Origin: Candidatus Staskawiczbacteria bacterium
Lineage (GTDB): Bacteria; Patescibacteriota; Minisyncoccia; Minisyncoccales; Staskawiczbacteraceae
Length of the DNA: 15,981 nt
Assembly: GCA_903850725.1 (NCBI GenBank)
Contig: CAINMG010000084.1
Span: 1-15,981 of the forward strand
Direction of reading: 5' to 3'
Under the pieces are notes generated by a model, which saw only the letters and a program-made list of their open reading frames with translations, was not told the origin of the DNA and made no database searches. The translations under genes were made by a program, and so were the position numbers. Positions 13,481 through 15,981 of this stretch are shown piece by piece. Each line of letters starts with the position of its first letter. The first letter of the stretch is position 1.

Positions 13481-13509
13481 ATCATAAGATATATTTAATC
13501 TATTGTCAA
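13481..13509 (-). promoter_or_regulatory. Near-consensus sigma-70 promoter for the small gene at 13139-13435
   Basis: On the minus strand a perfect TTGACA (13504-13509) and TATGAT (13481-13486; five of six) are separated by exactly 17 bases. This is the best promoter in the window. Transcription would begin near 13475, leaving a leader of about 40 bases that carries the Shine-Dalgarno. Confidence 0.75.
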
Positions 13510-13553
13510 GAGTTTACCCTACCACGCAACAATGGTAAGATTATACAATATAT

Positions 13554-13559
13554 TATAAT
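13554..13559 (+). promoter_or_regulatory. Consensus -10 element upstream of trpS
   Basis: A perfect TATAAT lies 17 bases before the trpS ATG. No convincing -35 hexamer stands 16-18 bases upstream. The surrounding DNA is very AT-rich, so chance is possible. It would give a leader of about 10 bases without a Shine-Dalgarno. Confidence 0.35.
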
Positions 13560-13576
13560 TTTAAAATTTAAAACTT

Positions 13577-14554
13577 ATGAGAATAGTTTCTGGTATACAG
13601 CCAACAGGTCAAATACATTTGGGGAATTATTTGGGAGCAATTAAACAGTGGATAGATTTGCAAAATGAAAATGAGTGTGTATTTTTTATTGCAGATTTAC
13701 ATGCCTTAACCACCCCTTATGAGACAAAACTTTTACAAAAATCAATTACAGAAAAAGTAATTGCTTATTTAGCAGCTGGGCTTAATCCTGACAAAGCAAT
13801 TATTTTTAAACAGTCCGATGTAAAAGAGCATACGGAACTCGCATGGCTCTTAAACACAATTTGCCCAATTGGAGAACTTGAAAGAATGACTCAATACAAA
13901 GACAAATCCAAAAAATACAAAGATAACATAAACGCCGGACTTTTAACTTATCCCGTACTAATGTCTGCAGATATTATGCTTTACAAAGCTATGGCTGTAC
14001 CAACTGGCAAAGATCAAGAGCAACACGTAGAACTTACCCGCACAATTGCCCGCAAATTTAATCAAAGATTCGGGGAAACATTTCCAGAACCAAAATCAAT
14101 GATGCCAGAATATGGAGCTAAATTAATGAGCTTAACAGATCCTAAAAAGAAAATGTCAAAATCTGATGAACCAAAAAGTTGTATTTTCTTATTTGATGAA
14201 CCAGAGGTTATTACCAAGAAAATAATGTCAGCAGAAACTGATTCTGGTAAAGATGTGCTTTACAATATCACCAAAAAACCAGGCATCTCTAATCTTTTGG
14301 TAATTTATAGTTTGCTGACTAAAAAATCTATCAAAGAAATTGAAATAGAATTTAAAGACAAGGGCTATGGTGAGTTTAAAAAATCTTTAGCAAATGTGGT
14401 GGTAAATTATTTAGAACCATTTCGTATAAAGAAAAAAGAATTTGAAACCAGAGATTCTTATGTAAAAGAAATATTAGAAAAAGGCCAAGCACGCGCTCGC
14501 GTGATAGCTGAAGCTACAATGAAAGAAGTTAGAGAAAAAATGGGCATTATTTAA
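13577..14554 (+). CDS. trpS: Tryptophanyl-tRNA synthetase
   Basis: This class I aminoacyl-tRNA synthetase charges tRNA-Trp with tryptophan using ATP. The 325-residue protein has normal bacterial length. It starts MRIVSGIQPTGQIHLGNYLGA, with HLGN (14-17) as the HIGH motif. LMSADIMLYKA carries D132, which contacts the indole nitrogen of tryptophan in the family; VPTGKDQEQHVELTR follows. KKMSKSDEP (191-199) is the KMSKS loop. It is preceded by a divergent intergenic region shared with the small gene at 13139-13435. Its TAA stop (14552-14554) overlaps the stop of the converging phosphohexomutase gene. No Shine-Dalgarno is visible. Confidence 0.97.
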   Translation: MRIVSGIQPTGQIHLGNYLGAIKQWIDLQNENECVFFIADLHALTTPYETKLLQKSITEKVIAYLAAGLNPDKAIIFKQSDVKEHTELAWLLNTICPIGELERMTQYKDKSKKYKDNINAGLLTYPVLMSADIMLYKAMAVPTGKDQEQHVELTRTIARKFNQRFGETFPEPKSMMPEYGAKLMSLTDPKKKMSKSDEPKSCIFLFDEPEVITKKIMSAETDSGKDVLYNITKKPGISNLLVIYSLLTKKSIKEIEIEFKDKGYGEFKKSLANVVVNYLEPFRIKKKEFETRDSYVKEILEKGQARARVIAEATMKEVREKMGII

Positions 14555-15978
14555 TCAAAAGCATTTACATTTAAACACATAGGAGAGACCCAATCTACTT
14601 CCGGATAATTGTGTAATAACTCTTTAATATACTTCTTAAGATAATCATATTTATCCTTTTCTTTCGCTTCAAATTTTATAGTTAAATAGGGCCCGTTTTG
14701 AGAATATCTTGCAACAAACATACCATAATCTAAATTAACTCGTAATCCATCCCCTGCTCTTTGGTCATCAATAACTTCTGCCTCAGGAAATTTTCCTTTT
14801 AATACTACTGATAATTTTTTTATTAATTCAACTTTTTTATCATCTGCGCAAAATAATTTTATTTCAGGACTTGAAATATATTTTGGTAAAGATTCTACAA
14901 CCATAGATAAAGTTTGATTAGTTTTATCTAAATAATTTAACAGATATAAAGTTGAAAAAATACCATCATCATGGTTATAGAAATTCTTTGAAAAGAAAAA
15001 ATGTCCTGATAGTTCACCAATAAAAGCAGCTCCCACTTCCTGATTTTTCTTTTTTAAAAAAGAATGACCAGTTCTCCACATAAATGGCCTACCCTTATTT
15101 TGCAATATTGTATCTTCAACAATTTTAGAACAGAGAGTATTATACATAATAATATCTCCAGGAAAATCTTTCAAAACACCCATTGAAAAAATAGCGACCA
15201 ATACATCATTCCAAATAATATTTCCTTTTTCATCCACAATACCAATTCTATCCCCATCTGTATCATAACAAAATCCAATATCAGCTTTTTCTTGCAGAAC
15301 CTCCTCACTTACTCTTTTTATAAAATCGTAATCTGTTGGGTCAGCTGTACCCAAAGGAAAAGATGGATCAATTTTGCAATTCTTTTCAATAACTTCGCTC
15401 CCAATTTTTCTTAATATCTCTGGAACAATTTCTCCCGCAGTAGAACAATTTGTATCAACCAAAACTTTAAATTTTTTACTAAAACTAAATTTCTTTAATA
15501 AATCTGCAAAATAATCCTGCCTTATGCTTTTTTGTTCATTTTTTCCAAAAATTTCGCCTTTATCAAAATCATCATTTTCTATCATTTCTCTTAATTTTTG
15601 TATTGATTCTGAAACCATTGTTTCTGAAAAATCTACAGCTAATTTAAAACCATTATATTGAGCTGGATTATGAGAAGCAGAAACATAAACTCCACCCTTA
15701 CAATCTAAAAAATATTGACTCCAATAAAAAGTCCCAACAAGTTCCATCCCAATATCTACAGTATCAATTCCCGCCCAATTTAGTCCTTTGATTACAGCTT
15801 GGCTATATTCAGGACTAGTTTTTCTGCAATCCCTTGATACAACTGCCTTAGTAATTCCAGCTCTCTTTAAAAAAGTGCCATGAGCTTTACCAATAGCTTC
15901 AACAATCTCTAAATTTAAATCTTCATCTACAACCCCTCTTATATCATAACCTCTAAAAATATGTGGATTGATTTTCAT
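14551..15978 (-). CDS. Phosphomannomutase/phosphoglucomutase (alpha-D-phosphohexomutase)
   Basis: This 475-residue cytoplasmic enzyme interconverts hexose-6-phosphate and hexose-1-phosphate (mannose and/or glucose), feeding sugar-nucleotide synthesis. It starts MKINPHIFRGYDIRG, the usual N-terminus of the PMM/PGM group. The phosphoserine loop is VSASHNP (99-105, catalytic S102), the metal loop DTDGDR (239-244), the sugar-recognition loop GELSGH (321-326), and the phosphate-binding loop RYSQNGP (424-430). All four domains are present and length is typical. The start lies three bases from the window edge, so its upstream context cannot be seen. Its stop (TTA on the plus strand, 14551-14553) shares three bases with the trpS stop. 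With the isomerase at 9551-10561 it makes a short route from fructose-6-phosphate to the glycan precursors. Confidence 0.95.
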   Translation of the reverse strand: MKINPHIFRGYDIRGVVDEDLNLEIVEAIGKAHGTFLKRAGITKAVVSRDCRKTSPEYSQAVIKGLNWAGIDTVDIGMELVGTFYWSQYFLDCKGGVYVSASHNPAQYNGFKLAVDFSETMVSESIQKLREMIENDDFDKGEIFGKNEQKSIRQDYFADLLKKFSFSKKFKVLVDTNCSTAGEIVPEILRKIGSEVIEKNCKIDPSFPLGTADPTDYDFIKRVSEEVLQEKADIGFCYDTDGDRIGIVDEKGNIIWNDVLVAIFSMGVLKDFPGDIIMYNTLCSKIVEDTILQNKGRPFMWRTGHSFLKKKNQEVGAAFIGELSGHFFFSKNFYNHDDGIFSTLYLLNYLDKTNQTLSMVVESLPKYISSPEIKLFCADDKKVELIKKLSVVLKGKFPEAEVIDDQRAGDGLRVNLDYGMFVARYSQNGPYLTIKFEAKEKDKYDYLKKYIKELLHNYPEVDWVSPMCLNVNAFD

Positions 15979-15981
15979 AAT

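Noticed and set aside
1..15981. Alternative genetic code with TGA as glycine, as in some CPR lineages
   Set aside because: No recognised gene contains an in-frame TGA, and the 98-aa gene ends on a TGA about 20 bases before its terminator.

Overview
The window is AT-rich, tightly packed chromosomal DNA, most likely from a Candidate Phyla Radiation (Patescibacteria) bacterium of Parcubacteria type. This assignment is an inference. It rests on the low G+C, the short UvrC without a helix-hairpin-helix tail, the archaeal-type phosphoglucose/phosphomannose isomerase, an RNase J with a basic N-terminal extension, a solute-binding protein carrying a peptidoglycan-binding insert, and several families of short palindromic or tandem mini-repeats, some of them inside genes. 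TAA, TAG and TGA all appear as stops and no gene needs TGA read through, so the standard bacterial code fits.

Region 1 (1-5403) is a cell-surface glycan locus. On the + strand there is the probable tail of an upstream gene, then a GT4 and a GT2 glycosyltransferase, joined by start/stop overlaps. Facing them on the - strand is a three-gene operon: a large polytopic membrane protein (GT-C-like architecture), an ABC-2 polysaccharide permease (Wzm type) and its ATPase (Wzt type). Region 2 (5404-10561) reads +: uvrC from a short divergent promoter region, then a YvlD/phage-holin-4-like membrane protein, SecG, a membrane-anchored solute-binding protein with an inserted peptidoglycan-binding domain, and a phosphoglucose/phosphomannose isomerase. 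Region 3 (10562-10769) is a 126-bp spacer made largely of three mini-repeat families, followed by tRNA-Leu(CAG). Region 4 (10787-13509) is the ribonuclease J gene on +, flanked on both sides by a small unknown gene on the - strand. Each small gene has its own strong Shine-Dalgarno sequence, a candidate promoter and a rho-independent terminator. Region 5 holds trpS (+) and a phosphomannomutase/phosphoglucomutase gene (-), which converge so closely that their stop codons overlap in one TTAA.

The isomerase and the mutase together would interconvert fructose-6-P, glucose-6-P/mannose-6-P and the corresponding 1-phosphates, which are precursors of the sugar nucleotides used by the glycosyltransferases; the ABC transporter would export the finished glycan. 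The other genes are housekeeping: repair, secretion, RNA decay and tRNA charging.

The most unusual features are: (a) mini-repeats captured in frame inside coding genes, three of them in uvrC and one in the neighbouring membrane protein gene; (b) the two small-gene cassettes, which have strong Shine-Dalgarno sequences and raised G+C while the housekeeping genes show essentially no Shine-Dalgarno; (c) overlapping alternative hairpins at the 5' end of the RNase J coding region and a substituted beta-CASP motif C histidine; (d) the peptidoglycan-binding domain spliced into the solute-binding fold. I see no CRISPR array, insertion sequence, rRNA or intact prophage.
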